A stretch of DNA of 64,000 nt from Streptomyces sp. GKU 895 (GCA_002027195.1 MWJO01000004.1:62001-126000), one strand, 5' to 3'. Positions 19,854-29,144 are shown, counted from the first letter of the stretch. The notes: a model not told the origin generated them from the letters alone. Program-made: numbers and translations.

Positions 19854-19889
19854 CCTCTCAAGAGGGGCTCACTTCAGGAGGGGCTCACT
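19854..19889. terminator. Weak hairpin and 12-bp direct repeat between convergent genes
   Basis: CCTCT and AGAGG at 19854-19865 form a short stem with a 2-base loop. GAGGGGCTCACT is repeated at 19862-19873 and 19878-19889. The site lies between the stops of the Prim-Pol-like and lipoprotein genes; a termination role is a guess. Confidence 0.35.
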
Positions 19890-20898
19890 CGCCCTTGCCG
19901 GCCGTCAGGCCCTGGATGCGGCCCAGCAGCTTCACCTGGCCGCCCGCCGTGCTCTTCGGCGGATCGAGGGCGATCTCGTTGGAGATCGACTCCAGTGTCA
20001 GCGACTGCTTGACCTCACCGGTCGTCAGCGCCCGTACGGCCGCAGTCTGGGTGGGCACCGAGGTGCCGGGCGCGGCGGTCTGCTTCTCGTAGTGCCGCGT
20101 GGTGAAGAACACCGCCGCTCCGCCGTCCTCGGTCCGCAGCGCGAGCGGGGCGTACGCGCCGCTGGTGAGCGGCTCGTCGATGTACTGCTTGACCAGGCCC
20201 GGCTTCTTGGCCGCCTTCTGCCGATCGGTACGCCACCCGCTGGTGTGCGTGCCGTCCGCGAAGACCTTCCCCTTGCCGTCCTGGAGATACGTCGCGTAGT
20301 CCTGGCTCAGGTCCGCGGGCGCGACGGTCAGTTCGGTGGAGTTCACGGGGACCGCCTCGGCCCGGCCGTCCGCGTCCGTCTTGAACTTCGGCACGTCGTC
20401 CGGGGCGACCAGCGTCAGATACGCCGCCTGGAACGGCTGGTTCAGGCCGCTGCGGGTGAACACGAACAGCCAGCGCGCGCTGCCGCCCTTGTTGGCGGCC
20501 GCGTCCACGACGAACCAGCGCGGCCAGCCCGCCTTCTCGGTGATCGTGTACTTCACGTCCGTCAGCTTCAGCGGCGTGTGCGACGGGTTGCCGTCCGGGC
20601 TGGTCACCGAACCGGCCTTCAGACGCGCCGCGTCGATGTCGCCGAGGGGGCCGGTGACATGGTCCGCGTCCAGTGAACTGTCGTAGGCCTTGTCCGCGGC
20701 GTTGTACGCGGTCGTGAACTCCTGAAGTGCCTTCGCGGCCTCGGCCTTGGTCGTCGCGGGGAGTACTTCGCGCTCCCCGTGCACCACCACGCACCCGCTC
20801 GCCGTCAGCGACAAAGCGGTCACCGAGGCCGCTGTCAGCGCCCTTCGGTCAATCCACCGAAGAAGACGTGGCCTTCGAGGGCTGCGATCCCTGCTCAT
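19885..20898 (-). CDS. Hypothetical lipoprotein downstream of efeU
   Basis: A 337-residue predicted lipoprotein. A basic N-terminus and hydrophobic segment end in LTASGC (lipobox Cys near 36). Beyond it lies a two-part secreted domain with no motif I recognise; ITEKAGWPRWFVVDAA and the C-terminal region suggest a fold related to uncharacterised Streptomyces lipoproteins. Its start overlaps the end of efeU by 50 bases in another frame, so it is probably translated from the efe mRNA. A link to iron is inference from position. Confidence 0.78.
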   Translation of the reverse strand: MSRDRSPRRPRLLRWIDRRALTAASVTALSLTASGCVVVHGEREVLPATTKAEAAKALQEFTTAYNAADKAYDSSLDADHVTGPLGDIDAARLKAGSVTSPDGNPSHTPLKLTDVKYTITEKAGWPRWFVVDAAANKGGSARWLFVFTRSGLNQPFQAAYLTLVAPDDVPKFKTDADGRAEAVPVNSTELTVAPADLSQDYATYLQDGKGKVFADGTHTSGWRTDRQKAAKKPGLVKQYIDEPLTSGAYAPLALRTEDGGAAVFFTTRHYEKQTAAPGTSVPTQTAAVRALTTGEVKQSLTLESISNEIALDPPKSTAGGQVKLLGRIQGLTAGKGE

Positions 20899-21730
20899 CG
20901 GGTACCTTCACCTTCCCCTTCCCGGAGGCGAACCCTACCGGGGCGAGGAACAGGGCGAGCGTCGGGATCACGTACAGCAGCCACACCGTGACCTGGAGGA
21001 CCGTCGGGTCGGGCTGGAAGTTGAAGACACCCTTCAGCAGGGTGCCGTACCAGCTGTCCGGCGGGATGGTGTCGCTGATGTCGAAGGCCCGGTTCGTGAG
21101 CCCCGGCAGCCAGCCCGCCTCCTGGAGGTCGTGGAAGCCGTACGCCAGCACACCCGCGGCCACGACGACCAGCATGCCGCCGGTCCAGGTGAAGAACTTG
21201 GAGAGGTTGATGCGCAGGGCACCGCGGTAGAAGAGCCAGCCCAGGACGACCGCCGTGAGGATGCCCAGGGCCGCCCCGATGAGCGGGCGCGGGGTGCCGT
21301 CGCCGGCCGCGTGCACGGACGTCCACACGAACAGGGACGTCTCCAGGCCCTCCCGGCCGACGGCGAGGAACGCGGTGGCGACCAGCGCGCCGGTGCCCAT
21401 CTGGAGGGCGGCGTCCAGCTTCCCGTGCAGCTCCGTCTTCAAGTGCCGGGCGGTGCGCCGCATCCAGAAGACCATCCACGTCACCAGACCGACCGCGATG
21501 ACCGACAGGGAGCCGCCGAGCGCCTCCTGCGCCTCGAACGTCAGCTCCTGGGAGCCGAATTCGAGCGCGCAGCCGAAGCCGAGCGCGAGCGCGACGGCGA
21601 CGCCGATGCCGGCCCAGATGGGCTTCAGGGCGTCCGTGCGGCCCGTCTTCACCAGGTAGGCGATGAGGATGCAGACGACGAGAGAGGCCTCCAGGCCCTC
21701 GCGCAGACCGATCAGATAGTTGGAGAACAC
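20849..21730 (-). CDS. efeU: Ferrous/ferric iron permease EfeU (FTR1 family)
   Basis: A 293-residue membrane protein with seven predicted helices and both FTR1 iron-binding motifs: LREGLEASL at residues 8-16 and VGREGLETSL near residue 124. It forms the iron channel of the EfeUOB system, importing iron oxidised or handed over by EfeO and EfeB. It starts with GTG, 6 bases after the efeB stop, and is third in the efeO-efeB-efeU operon. The charged tail (KGKVKVPDEQGSQPSKATSSSVD) overlaps the following lipoprotein gene. Confidence 0.92.
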   Translation of the reverse strand: MFSNYLIGLREGLEASLVVCILIAYLVKTGRTDALKPIWAGIGVAVALALGFGCALEFGSQELTFEAQEALGGSLSVIAVGLVTWMVFWMRRTARHLKTELHGKLDAALQMGTGALVATAFLAVGREGLETSLFVWTSVHAAGDGTPRPLIGAALGILTAVVLGWLFYRGALRINLSKFFTWTGGMLVVVAAGVLAYGFHDLQEAGWLPGLTNRAFDISDTIPPDSWYGTLLKGVFNFQPDPTVLQVTVWLLYVIPTLALFLAPVGFASGKGKVKVPDEQGSQPSKATSSSVD

Positions 21731-21736
21731 GGTCGC

Positions 21737-22996
21737 TCACGCCTCCTTGGAGAACAGCGTCCGGCCCCACCAGTCGTCCTTGTCCCGGACGCCGGGCGGG
21801 ACGGCGAAGACGGCCGAACCCACGTGCTGGATGTACTCGTTGAGGGCGTCCGTGGCCAGGTTGCGCTGGATGCGGATGAAGCCCTCGCGGACGTCCTTCT
21901 GGTACGCGAGGAAGAACAGGCCCGCCTCCAGACGGCCGAGGCCGTCCGTGCCGTCGGTGAAGGAGTAGCCGCGGCGCAGGATCGTCGACCCGTGGTTGGA
22001 GGTCGGGTGCGCGAGCCGGACGTGCGCGTCGGGCTTCATCGCCTTCAGGAACGGCTCGTCGCGCTCCTTGGCCTTGCCGACCGGGGCGCCCTCGCCCTTG
22101 TCACGGCCGAAGATGTCCTCCTGCTCCTGCAAGGAGGTGCGGTCCCAGGTCTCGATGTGCATCCGGATGCGCCGGGCGACGAGATAGGACCCGCCGACCA
22201 TCCAGTCCGGCCCGGCTTTCTCGTCGACCCACACGAACTTCTTCAGGCGGTCCGTCTCCGTGCCCGCGATGTTGCGGGTGCCGTCCTTGAAGCCCATGAG
22301 GTTGCGCGGGGTCTGCTCCTCGGGCGTGGTCGACGAGGTCTTGCCGAAGCCGAGCTGCGACCACTTGATGACGACCTTGCCGAAGCCGATGCGGGCGAGG
22401 TTGCGGATCGCGTGCACGGCGACCTGGGGATCGTCGGCGCAGGCCTGGACGCACAGGTCGCCGCCGCTGCGGTTCTTGTCGAGCGCGTCCCCGGCGAAGT
22501 GCGGCAACTCGACGAGCGCGTCGGGCTGTTGGTCCGCGAGGCCGAACTTCTGGAACAGGGAGGGCCCGAACCCGATGGTGAGGGTCAGCCGCGACGGCTT
22601 GAGCCCCACGGCCTCGCCGGTGTCGTCCGGCGGTGCCTCGGCCAGCCCGCCGAAGGCCCCGTCGCCGACGGCCTGGCCACCGGTCATCCGGCGGGCCGCG
22701 GCCGTCCAGTCCTTCAGCATCTGCACGAACTCGGCGCGGTCCTCGGTCTTCACGTCGAAGGCGGCGAAGTGCAGCCGGTCCTGCACGGGCGTGGAGATAC
22801 CGGCCTGATGGGCGCCGTGGAACGCGATCGCGGCACCCGCGTCGGCGGACACGGTGTCGACGTCGTCGCCGCCCCGGGTCATGGCCACCGCGCCGCCGGC
22901 CGCGACGGCACCGAGCGCGAGCCCGGCACCGCCCCAGCCGATGAGCGAACGCCGGGACGGGGCAGGCGAGGTGTCGGTCTGCGGGTTCTCGCTCAT
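21737..22996 (-). CDS. efeB: Deferrochelatase/Dyp-type peroxidase EfeB, Tat-secreted
   Basis: A 419-residue heme peroxidase exported by the Tat pathway (SRRSLIGWGGAGLALGAVAAG). Dyp-family motifs: GFKDGTRN with the catalytic Asp near residue 240, and the proximal heme His in the RLAHPTSNHGSTILRRGYSF region. In EfeUOB it oxidises ferrous iron and can remove iron from heme. The ATG at 22996 follows a G-rich site. A GTG at 23014 overlaps the efeO stop (GTGA) and would add six residues, so either start is possible. Confidence 0.92.
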   Translation of the reverse strand: MSENPQTDTSPAPSRRSLIGWGGAGLALGAVAAGGAVAMTRGGDDVDTVSADAGAAIAFHGAHQAGISTPVQDRLHFAAFDVKTEDRAEFVQMLKDWTAAARRMTGGQAVGDGAFGGLAEAPPDDTGEAVGLKPSRLTLTIGFGPSLFQKFGLADQQPDALVELPHFAGDALDKNRSGGDLCVQACADDPQVAVHAIRNLARIGFGKVVIKWSQLGFGKTSSTTPEEQTPRNLMGFKDGTRNIAGTETDRLKKFVWVDEKAGPDWMVGGSYLVARRIRMHIETWDRTSLQEQEDIFGRDKGEGAPVGKAKERDEPFLKAMKPDAHVRLAHPTSNHGSTILRRGYSFTDGTDGLGRLEAGLFFLAYQKDVREGFIRIQRNLATDALNEYIQHVGSAVFAVPPGVRDKDDWWGRTLFSKEA

Positions 22997-23010
22997 CGGG
23001 TGCCCCCCAC

Positions 23011-24165
23011 TCACTTCACGACGACGGCGGCGGCGAGCTTGGACAGCGGCTCCGCGAGCGCGTTCACCGCGTCCGACAGCTCCTTGCGGTCGGCCTCGCC
23101 GACCTTGTCGTACGAGGTGAAGTCGTACGACGACTTGTCCGCCCGGTACTTGTCGAGCAGCGTGTTCAGCGCGGCGAACTGCTTGTCCAGCTCGGTCACC
23201 AGGGCGGCGTCGTTCTCCTTGGCGACGGGCTTCAGCAGCTCGTACGACTTCTCGGCGCCCTCGACATTGGCCTTGAAGTCGACGAGGTCGGTGTGCGAGT
23301 AGCGCTCCTCCTCGCCGGTGACCTTGCCGGTGGCGACCTCGTCGAGGAGCTCCTTGGCGCCGTTGGCCATGGAGGTCGGGGTGATCTCCGCCTTGCCGAC
23401 CCGCTTCTGCCAGTCCTTGAGGTCGGTGATCAGCTGGTCGGCCAGCTCGGAGTCCCGCGCGGTGAGCTTCTTGTCCTTCCAGAGGGACTTCTCCAGCCGG
23501 TGCCAGCCGGTCCAGTCCTTCGCCGGGTCCTGACCCTCCTCAAGGCCGTCCTCACGGACGTCGACCTTGGGGTCGATGTCACCGAACGACTCGGCGACGG
23601 GCTCGGTGCGCTCCCAGCCGATGCGGGAGGGGGCGTAGGCCTTCTGGGCCGCCTCGAGGTCGCCGTCCTTGACCGCCTTGGCGAAGGTCTCGGCGAGCGG
23701 GAGGGTGGCGTCGGCCTGCTCCTGCACGTAGGTGCGGTAGGAGGCGACGGCCTTGTCGAGGCGGGGGTCGCGCTTGGCGGCGGTGCCGCCGGTGGCCTTG
23801 ACGTCCTGGCGGATGCCGTCGCCCTTCATGCCGGGCTTGCAGGCGATGGTGTAGTCACCGGCCTTCACCTCGGCGGTGACCCGCTGCTTGGTGCCGGCGC
23901 CGATGTTCTCCCGCTCGGTGACGATGCGGTCGTCGGGGAAGAGGAGGTAGACCTCGGTGACCTTGGAGCCCTTGTTCTCGATGGCGAGCTCGACGTGCCC
24001 GGCCGGGAACTCCTTGGTCGACACCTCGCACTTGCTGTCGGTGGCGGTCACGTTGATCACCCGATCACTGCTCGCGTCGCCGCCCTTCTCGGTGCATCCG
24101 GTGAGGGCGGTCAGAGCCGCCACGGTTGCGGTGGCGGTGACGGCGGACAGACGGACGGCTCGCAT
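23011..24165 (-). CDS. efeO: Iron uptake protein EfeO (cupredoxin + M75 imelysin)
   Basis: A 384-residue lipoprotein (LTALTGCTEKG, Cys near 24). The N-terminal cupredoxin-like domain (about 35-120) is followed by the M75 imelysin domain with the family HxxE metal motif as GWHRLEKSLW. EfeO binds iron outside the membrane and passes it to EfeU. It is the first gene of the operon, with two overlapping iron boxes upstream at 24229-24262, implying repression by a DmdR/IdeR-type regulator when iron is plentiful. Confidence 0.92.
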   Translation of the reverse strand: MRAVRLSAVTATATVAALTALTGCTEKGGDASSDRVINVTATDSKCEVSTKEFPAGHVELAIENKGSKVTEVYLLFPDDRIVTERENIGAGTKQRVTAEVKAGDYTIACKPGMKGDGIRQDVKATGGTAAKRDPRLDKAVASYRTYVQEQADATLPLAETFAKAVKDGDLEAAQKAYAPSRIGWERTEPVAESFGDIDPKVDVREDGLEEGQDPAKDWTGWHRLEKSLWKDKKLTARDSELADQLITDLKDWQKRVGKAEITPTSMANGAKELLDEVATGKVTGEEERYSHTDLVDFKANVEGAEKSYELLKPVAKENDAALVTELDKQFAALNTLLDKYRADKSSYDFTSYDKVGEADRKELSDAVNALAEPLSKLAAAVVVK

Positions 24166-24228
24166 GCAGGCTCCCGTGGGTGGCTATGGGTGGCCGAAAA
24201 ATCACGTGACAGCGCTCACACGGATTGG

Positions 24229-24262
24229 TGAGGCTGCCCTAACTTAACCGAGGCTTACCTGC
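24229..24262. promoter_or_regulatory. Two overlapping iron boxes upstream of efeO
   Basis: The reverse complement of 24229-24247 reads TTAAGTTAGGGCAGCCTCA, matching the IdeR/DmdR box TTAGGTTAGGCTNACCTAA at about 13 of 19 positions. A second box, TTAACCGAGGCTTACCTGC at 24244-24262, shares its core AGGCTTACCT with the hemO box. Their 15-base offset is compatible with two dimers on overlapping faces of DNA. Confidence 0.7.
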
Positions 24263-24398
24263 GTGATACCCGGTCGTGCCGTGATTCACCTCTCATAGAC
24301 GCTGTAAGGGCACGAGCCGATCACGCTGACCTAAAACGGACCCCAAGAGAATCCCAAGAGAAACTCAAAGGGAGCTCACAGGCGTATGACTGGTCCCT

Positions 24399-25277
24399 AT
24401 GACCAGGGGACATCGGGAACTGCTGGGGCCGGGACGGCTGGTGCTGAGCGTGTGCGGCCGTCCAGGTCCGCCGCCGTTGCGCTTCGAGACCGCGGGAGAC
24501 GGCGGGATACTGCTGCGCCAGTCGGAGCGGCCCGTGCTGCTGGGCCGGACGGTGGGCAGGCACTGCTGCCGTGACCTGTATCTGCACCGCCTCGACGGCT
24601 ACCGCTCCCCGCTGCCGCCGCTGCGCGCGGCGGACTTGAGGTCCGCCGTCAACTGGCCGCACCGGTACGGACGGTGGCTGGAGGACGCGGACGGCACCCC
24701 GTTGTCCGACGGGCGCTGGGAGCTGGCCCTGCGGACCGACTTCCCGCCGTACGTCTGGGGCGAGGAGTTCGTACGGGAGTGGCCGGGCGGGCGGTTGGAG
24801 CTGTCGTGCGGGGGCGGCTGGAGCGGAGTCCTTCCCCTGCGCCGCCTCTCCCCGCCTGACGCCGGGCGCGTGAAGGCGTACCGCAAACACGCCCGCGAGG
24901 GCACCCTCGCGCCCGTCCTGCTGTGGACCGTGGCCTTCCTGGACGGCTGTGTGATCCTGGACGGCCATGACCGGGCGGTGGCGGCGCTCGCCGAGGGGCA
25001 GACGCCGGAGTGTCTGTTGCTGAGCCAGGTACCCGACGAGAAGGACTGGCGGCGGGCGGCCGAGACCATGGCCGAGGGCCACGAGCACCGCCTCCGCGGA
25101 CTGGCCGGCGGCCCGGGGGCCGAACGCCGGCGGACCGCCCTGGAAAAGGGATACGCGGAAGCGATCGCCACCCTGCCCTACGGCCTGCCCCCGACCCGTT
25201 TCTGGCCCCTCCCCGGCGGAGCCCCCACCTGGGAAGCCCTCGCCGCCCGCGCAGTGTTTCAATGCCCCCGTGACTGA
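24399..25277 (+). CDS. Hypothetical protein, Streptomyces-type
   Basis: A 292-residue soluble protein I cannot place in a family. It has two Trp-rich segments (NWPHRYGRWLEDADG, FPPYVWGEEFVREWPGGRLEL) and a central FLDGCVILDGHDRAVAALAEGQTPECLLL that looks like a ParB/Srx-like or nuclease-fold patch, too weak to name. The downstream PhzF gene starts inside its last codons. It is divergent from efeO across the iron boxes, so it could share that control. Confidence 0.75.
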   Translation: MTRGHRELLGPGRLVLSVCGRPGPPPLRFETAGDGGILLRQSERPVLLGRTVGRHCCRDLYLHRLDGYRSPLPPLRAADLRSAVNWPHRYGRWLEDADGTPLSDGRWELALRTDFPPYVWGEEFVREWPGGRLELSCGGGWSGVLPLRRLSPPDAGRVKAYRKHAREGTLAPVLLWTVAFLDGCVILDGHDRAVAALAEGQTPECLLLSQVPDEKDWRRAAETMAEGHEHRLRGLAGGPGAERRRTALEKGYAEAIATLPYGLPPTRFWPLPGGAPTWEALAARAVFQCPRD

Positions 25278-25926
25278 CTACGACGTCCTCCGCGTCTTCT
25301 GTGCGCCCAACGGCGGATACGGCAACGAACTCGGCGTCGTCCGTGAGGGCTCCGTGATGCCCGGCAGGGACGAACGCCAGGCGTTCGCGGGCAAGCTCGG
25401 CTTCAGTGAGACCGTGTTTGTCGACGACCCCGAGCGCGGCGTCATCGACATCTACACCCCCACCCTGCGGCTGCCCTTCGCCGGGCACCCCTGCGTCGGG
25501 ACGGGCTGGCTGCTGGACGTGCCCGAACTGGTCACGCCCGCGGGACCCGTCGGCGCCCGGCTGGACGGGGAGTTCAGCTGGATCGAGGCGCGGGCGGAGT
25601 GGGTCCCGCCGAGGACACTGCGGCAGTACGCGTCGGCAGCGGAGGTCGACGATCTCCCCGTACCGCCCAAGGGGGAGTGGATCTACGCCTGGGCCTGGGA
25701 GGACGAGCCCGCCGGCCGGGTCAGGGCGCGCGCCTTCCCCGGCCGTGACGACGGCATCGACGAGGACGAGGCGACCGGCGCCGCGGCGATCCTGCTCACC
25801 GATCTGCTCGGCCGCGCGCTGAACATCACCCAGGGCGCGGGCTCCCAGATCCTCACCGCCCCCCAGCCGTACGGCTGGGTGGAGATCGGCGGCCGGGTGG
25901 TGCTGGAGCGCGAGCCGGAGCGGTAG
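25270..25926 (+). CDS. Short PhzF-family isomerase-like protein
   Basis: A 218-residue PhzF/DapF-fold protein from a GTG at 25270, overlapping the previous gene by 8 bases. It shows FCAPNGGYGNELGVV (usually GNPLAVV), the catalytic-type Glu in GFSETVFV, the glycine motif RLPFAGHPCVGTGW, and DEDEATGAAAILL, with QGAGSQI at the end. It is shorter than typical PhzF proteins (about 260-300), with a reduced middle. It may catalyse an isomerisation on an unknown substrate. Confidence 0.83.
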   Translation: MTDYDVLRVFCAPNGGYGNELGVVREGSVMPGRDERQAFAGKLGFSETVFVDDPERGVIDIYTPTLRLPFAGHPCVGTGWLLDVPELVTPAGPVGARLDGEFSWIEARAEWVPPRTLRQYASAAEVDDLPVPPKGEWIYAWAWEDEPAGRVRARAFPGRDDGIDEDEATGAAAILLTDLLGRALNITQGAGSQILTAPQPYGWVEIGGRVVLEREPER

Positions 25927-25941
25927 GCCGCCCGGGCCGTC

Positions 25942-26589
25942 TCAGGCGCTCAGCGGGAATTCGTCCCCCAGTGCCTGGAACACCGCCGTGTTCAGCGCGA
26001 ACGCCCGCTTGCACTCGGCCACGATCCGCTGCTTCTCCAGGTCGTCCGCCCGGACCGCGTCCAGCAGTGCGCGGTAACCCCGCTTGAACGCGGCCGGGTT
26101 GGCGATCCCCTCGAACACGTAGAACCGCACGCCGTCGCCCTTGCGTGCGAAGCCCCACGTCCGCTCCGCCTTGTCGCGGATGATCTGGCCGCCGGACAGG
26201 TCGCCGAGGTAGCGCGTGTAGTGGTGGGCGACGTACCCGGCGGGCCAGCGCGCGGCGCACTCGCGCACCCGGTCCGCGTACGCCCGCGTGGCGGGCAGCG
26301 CCGACCGTCCCGTACGCCATCCGGGGCCCCGCAGATGCTCCAGGTCCCGCTCCAGCGCGGCCAGCCGGTACAGCTCCGGCCGGATGAAGGGCCCGGCCAC
26401 CGGGTCCGACGCCAGCCGGTCCGCGCCGGACTCCAGGGCCTCGTACACGAACCAGAGCTGCTCGGTGTAGCGCGCGTAGGCGTCGACGCCCAGCCGGCCG
26501 CCGAGCAGGTCGCTCATGAACGACGAGGTCTCCGGCTCGACGTGCTGTTCGTGGGACGCGGTGCGGATGACTGTCGAGAAGGAGTCCAT
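25942..26589 (-). CDS. hmuO: Heme oxygenase
   Basis: A 215-residue all-alpha heme oxygenase. The proximal heme His is in TASHEQHVEPETSSFM near residue 13, and the distal helix is YTRYLGDLSGGQII near 135, matching the HmuO/HO-1 GDLSGG signature. It opens heme to biliverdin, CO and iron in the cytoplasm. A near-consensus iron box lies 13 bases upstream of the start, placing it in the iron regulon alongside efeOBU, with which it could share EfeB-type heme supply. Confidence 0.93.
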   Translation of the reverse strand: MDSFSTVIRTASHEQHVEPETSSFMSDLLGGRLGVDAYARYTEQLWFVYEALESGADRLASDPVAGPFIRPELYRLAALERDLEHLRGPGWRTGRSALPATRAYADRVRECAARWPAGYVAHHYTRYLGDLSGGQIIRDKAERTWGFARKGDGVRFYVFEGIANPAAFKRGYRALLDAVRADDLEKQRIVAECKRAFALNTAVFQALGDEFPLSA

Positions 26590-26602
26590 GCGCCCTATCC
26601 TC

Positions 26603-26621
26603 TGAGGTTAGGCTTACCTAA
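26603..26621. promoter_or_regulatory. Iron box upstream of the heme oxygenase gene
   Basis: TGAGGTTAGGCTTACCTAA matches the DmdR/IdeR 19-bp box at nearly every position. It lies 13 bases from the start codon, so bound repressor should block transcription or early elongation of hmuO. Confidence 0.85.
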
Positions 26622-26666
26622 GTCAATAGGTTTACCGACAGGCTGTCGGTAAAACGGTACAAGAAA

Positions 26667-26694
26667 AGACCCGCCCCCAGCAGGGGACGGGTCT
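26667..26694 (-). terminator. Hairpin terminator of map
   Basis: AGACCCG at 26667-26673 pairs with CGGGTCT at 26688-26694, and inner CCCC pairs with GGGG around a 4-base loop. On the minus strand it follows the map stop by 8 bases and is trailed by a U-rich stretch (CTTTTCTTG). Confidence 0.75.
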
Positions 26695-26701
26695 CGGCGG
26701 C

Positions 26702-27559
26702 CTACGGCAGCGTCAGGATCTCGGCGCCGGTCTCCGTCACCACCAGCGTGTGCTCGAACTGTGCCGTCCGCTTGCGGTCCTTCGTGACGACCGTCCAGCC
26801 GTCGTCCCACATGTCGTAGTCGTGGGTGCCCAGCGTCAGCATCGGCTCGATCGTGAACGTCATGCCGGGCTGGATGACCGTCGTCGCATGCGGGCTGTCG
26901 TAGTGCGGGATGATCAGGCCGCTGTGGAAGGACGAGTTGATGCCGTGCCCGGTGAAGTCGCGGACGACGCCGTAGCCGAAGCGCTTGGCGTACGACTCGA
27001 TGACCCGGCCGATGATGTTGATCTGGCGGCCCGGCTTGACCGCCTTGATCGCGCGGTCGAGGGATTCGCGGGTGCGCTCCACCAGCAGGCGGCTCTCCTC
27101 GTCGACCTCCCCGACCAGGTACGTGGCGTTGTTGTCGCCGTGCACCCCGCCGATGTAGGCCGTCACGTCGAGGTTGACGATGTCGCCGTCCTTGAGGACC
27201 GTCGAGTCCGGAATCCCGTGGCAGATCACTTCGTTGATGCTCGTGCACAGCGACTTGGGGAAGCCGCGGTAGCCGAGCGTCGAGGGGTAGGCGCCGTGGT
27301 CGCACATGTACTCGTGCGCCACCTTGTCCAGTTCGTCGGTCGTGACGCCGGGCGCGATCTTCTTGGCCGCCTCGGCCATCGCGCGGGCCGCGATCCGGCC
27401 GGCGATCCGCATCGCCTCGATCGTCTCGGGCGTCTGCACCTCCGGACCGGTGTACGGCGTCGGCGCGGGCTTGCCGACGTACTCGGGTCGACGGATGTTT
27501 CCGGGCACGGAACGGGTGGGGGACAGCTCCCCTGGGACGAGCAGCGACTGGCCAGACAT
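26702..27559 (-). CDS. map: Methionine aminopeptidase type I
   Basis: A 285-residue metallopeptidase removing N-terminal Met from new proteins. Metal ligands are visible: His in [10 protein letters not shown], the Asp pair in [20 protein letters not shown], His in [11 protein letters not shown], and Glu in FTIEPML plus the C-terminal [10 protein letters not shown]. It carries the N-terminal extension typical of actinobacterial MetAP1c, with PxxP-like [18 protein letters not shown]. The ATG at 27559 was chosen over an upstream start because homologs begin with [20 protein letters not shown] sequence. It is divergent from the small 75-residue gene. Confidence 0.93.
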   Translation of the reverse strand: MSGQSLLVPGELSPTRSVPGNIRRPEYVGKPAPTPYTGPEVQTPETIEAMRIAGRIAARAMAEAAKKIAPGVTTDELDKVAHEYMCDHGAYPSTLGYRGFPKSLCTSINEVICHGIPDSTVLKDGDIVNLDVTAYIGGVHGDNNATYLVGEVDEESRLLVERTRESLDRAIKAVKPGRQINIIGRVIESYAKRFGYGVVRDFTGHGINSSFHSGLIIPHYDSPHATTVIQPGMTFTIEPMLTLGTHDYDMWDDGWTVVTKDRKRTAQFEHTLVVTETGAEILTLP

Positions 27560-27617
27560 GCCAGCGAGTCTAACGAGCCGCGGTGGGGGAACATGTCCCT
27601 GGCGAGAGGAGCAGGTC

Positions 27618-27845
27618 ATGGCGTTGTTCAAGAAGCGCACGGTCGGCAAGCCGGGCGAGTGGTACTACTGCCTGGAGCACAAGAAGGTCGAGGAGGGGCC
27701 GGACTGCCCCGCCAAGGACCGCTTCGGCCCGTACGCCTCCCGGCAGGAGGCCGAACACGCGATGGAGACCGCCCGCGAGCGCAACCTCCAGTGGGAGAAC
27801 GACCCCAAGTGGCACGACGCCGCGAAGGGCGCGGACGAGGACTGA
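27618..27845 (+). CDS. Small conserved hypothetical protein
   Basis: A 75-residue soluble protein, [20 protein letters not shown] onward, with a Cys-His pair (YYCLEH) and a second Cys (GPDCP), then [21 protein letters not shown]. The layout looks like a small zinc-ribbon-like or SPOR-less adaptor, but no family is certain. A GAGGAG lies 6 bases before the ATG. Its stop abuts the stop of the convergent MFS gene. Confidence 0.8.
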   Translation: MALFKKRTVGKPGEWYYCLEHKKVEEGPDCPAKDRFGPYASRQEAEHAMETARERNLQWENDPKWHDAAKGADED

Positions 27846-29144
27846 TCAGGCCTGCGCCGCCGCCTCGCGCTGAGCCCGGACCCGGGCCGCGTGGTCGTCC
27901 GTGCGGGCGTCGTACGTCATCAGCTTCGGCAGGCACAGGGCCAGCAGCCCCACCGCGCCCGCGCACAGCAGCCCGCCCGACCACACCGACGCCCGCACCC
28001 CCCACCAGGCGGCGAAACCGCCCGACCTGACCTGGCCGAGGGTCGGGCCGACCGAGTACGACAGCAGCTCGATCCCGGCGAGCCGGCCCCGCAGCTCGTC
28101 CGGGATCGTCTGGTTCCACATGATCCCGCGGAAGATCCCGCTGACCATGTCGCAGCCCCCGGCCACGGTCAGGAACAGCAGCACCAGCCATACGTTCCCC
28201 ACGGCCCCGGCCGCCGCGATCGCCACGCCCCACAGGGCGGCCGCCAGGACGACCATGCGACCGTGCCGGTGGACGCGTGCCGTCCAGCCGCTCGTCACGC
28301 TCACCAGCATCGCGCCCAGCGGCACCGTCGCGTACATCAACCCCAGCGACCACTCGGCGTCCAGCTCGTCCGCGAGGAACGGCAGCACCGCCAGTGGCAT
28401 CGCCAGCAGCATCGCGACCACGTCGACGGCGTAGGTGCCGAGCAGCTCCTTGCGGCCCCACGCGTACCTGGCGCCCTCGGCGATCGCCTTCAGCGACGGC
28501 TTCGCCGCCTCGTGCGCGGCGGGGGCGGCCGCGATCGGGATCATCAGGGCCACCGAGATGACGAAGGTCGCCAGGTCGACGGCGTAGGCCCAGCCGAGGC
28601 CCGCGTACGCCACGACCACACCCGCCAGCGCCGGGCCCGCGACCCCGCCGACCGTCCAGCGGAAGGAGTTGAGGGAGGCCGCGGCCGGCAGGTGCTCATG
28701 CGCCACGATCCGCGGCCACAGCGAGTCGAGCGCGGGCCGCTGCACCGACGTCAGCGCCGAGGAGAGCGCGGCCACGACATACAGCGGCCACACGGCAGGC
28801 TCCGGCAGCAGCGCGTTGAGCAGCAGCACCCCGCTCAGCAGGCCCTGCCCGGCCTCCGTCCAGATGATCAGGCCGCGCTTGTCGAGCGCGTCGGCGAGCG
28901 CACCGCCGTACAGCCCGAAGACGATCAGCGGGACGAGCTCCACCGCGCCGATGGCCCCGACGGCCGCAGCCGACCCCGTCAGCTCCTTGATCTGCACCGG
29001 CAGTGCGACGAACGTCAGGAAGCTGCCGAAGTACGAGATCAGCCCCGACACCCACAGCCGCCGGAAGTCGGCCGAGGCATGCCAGGGGGTCAGGTCGGGC
29101 AGGACGGAGCGGATTCGGGAGCGGGCGGGATCGGCGTCGGTCAC
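27846..29144 (-). CDS. MFS transporter, EntS/MefA-like
   Basis: A 432-residue MFS protein with 12 predicted helices. FRRLWVSGLISYFGSFLTFVALPVQI at the N-terminus and RPALDSLWPRIVAHEHLPAAASLNS are typical of the MFS_3/EntS branch that exports siderophores or macrolides. RGIMWNQTIPDELRGRLAGIELLSYSVGPTLGQ is the mirrored C-half motif. Substrate unknown; proximity to iron genes is suggestive only. Confidence 0.87.
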   Translation of the reverse strand: MTDADPARSRIRSVLPDLTPWHASADFRRLWVSGLISYFGSFLTFVALPVQIKELTGSAAAVGAIGAVELVPLIVFGLYGGALADALDKRGLIIWTEAGQGLLSGVLLLNALLPEPAVWPLYVVAALSSALTSVQRPALDSLWPRIVAHEHLPAAASLNSFRWTVGGVAGPALAGVVVAYAGLGWAYAVDLATFVISVALMIPIAAAPAAHEAAKPSLKAIAEGARYAWGRKELLGTYAVDVVAMLLAMPLAVLPFLADELDAEWSLGLMYATVPLGAMLVSVTSGWTARVHRHGRMVVLAAALWGVAIAAAGAVGNVWLVLLFLTVAGGCDMVSGIFRGIMWNQTIPDELRGRLAGIELLSYSVGPTLGQVRSGGFAAWWGVRASVWSGGLLCAGAVGLLALCLPKLMTYDARTDDHAARVRAQREAAAQA

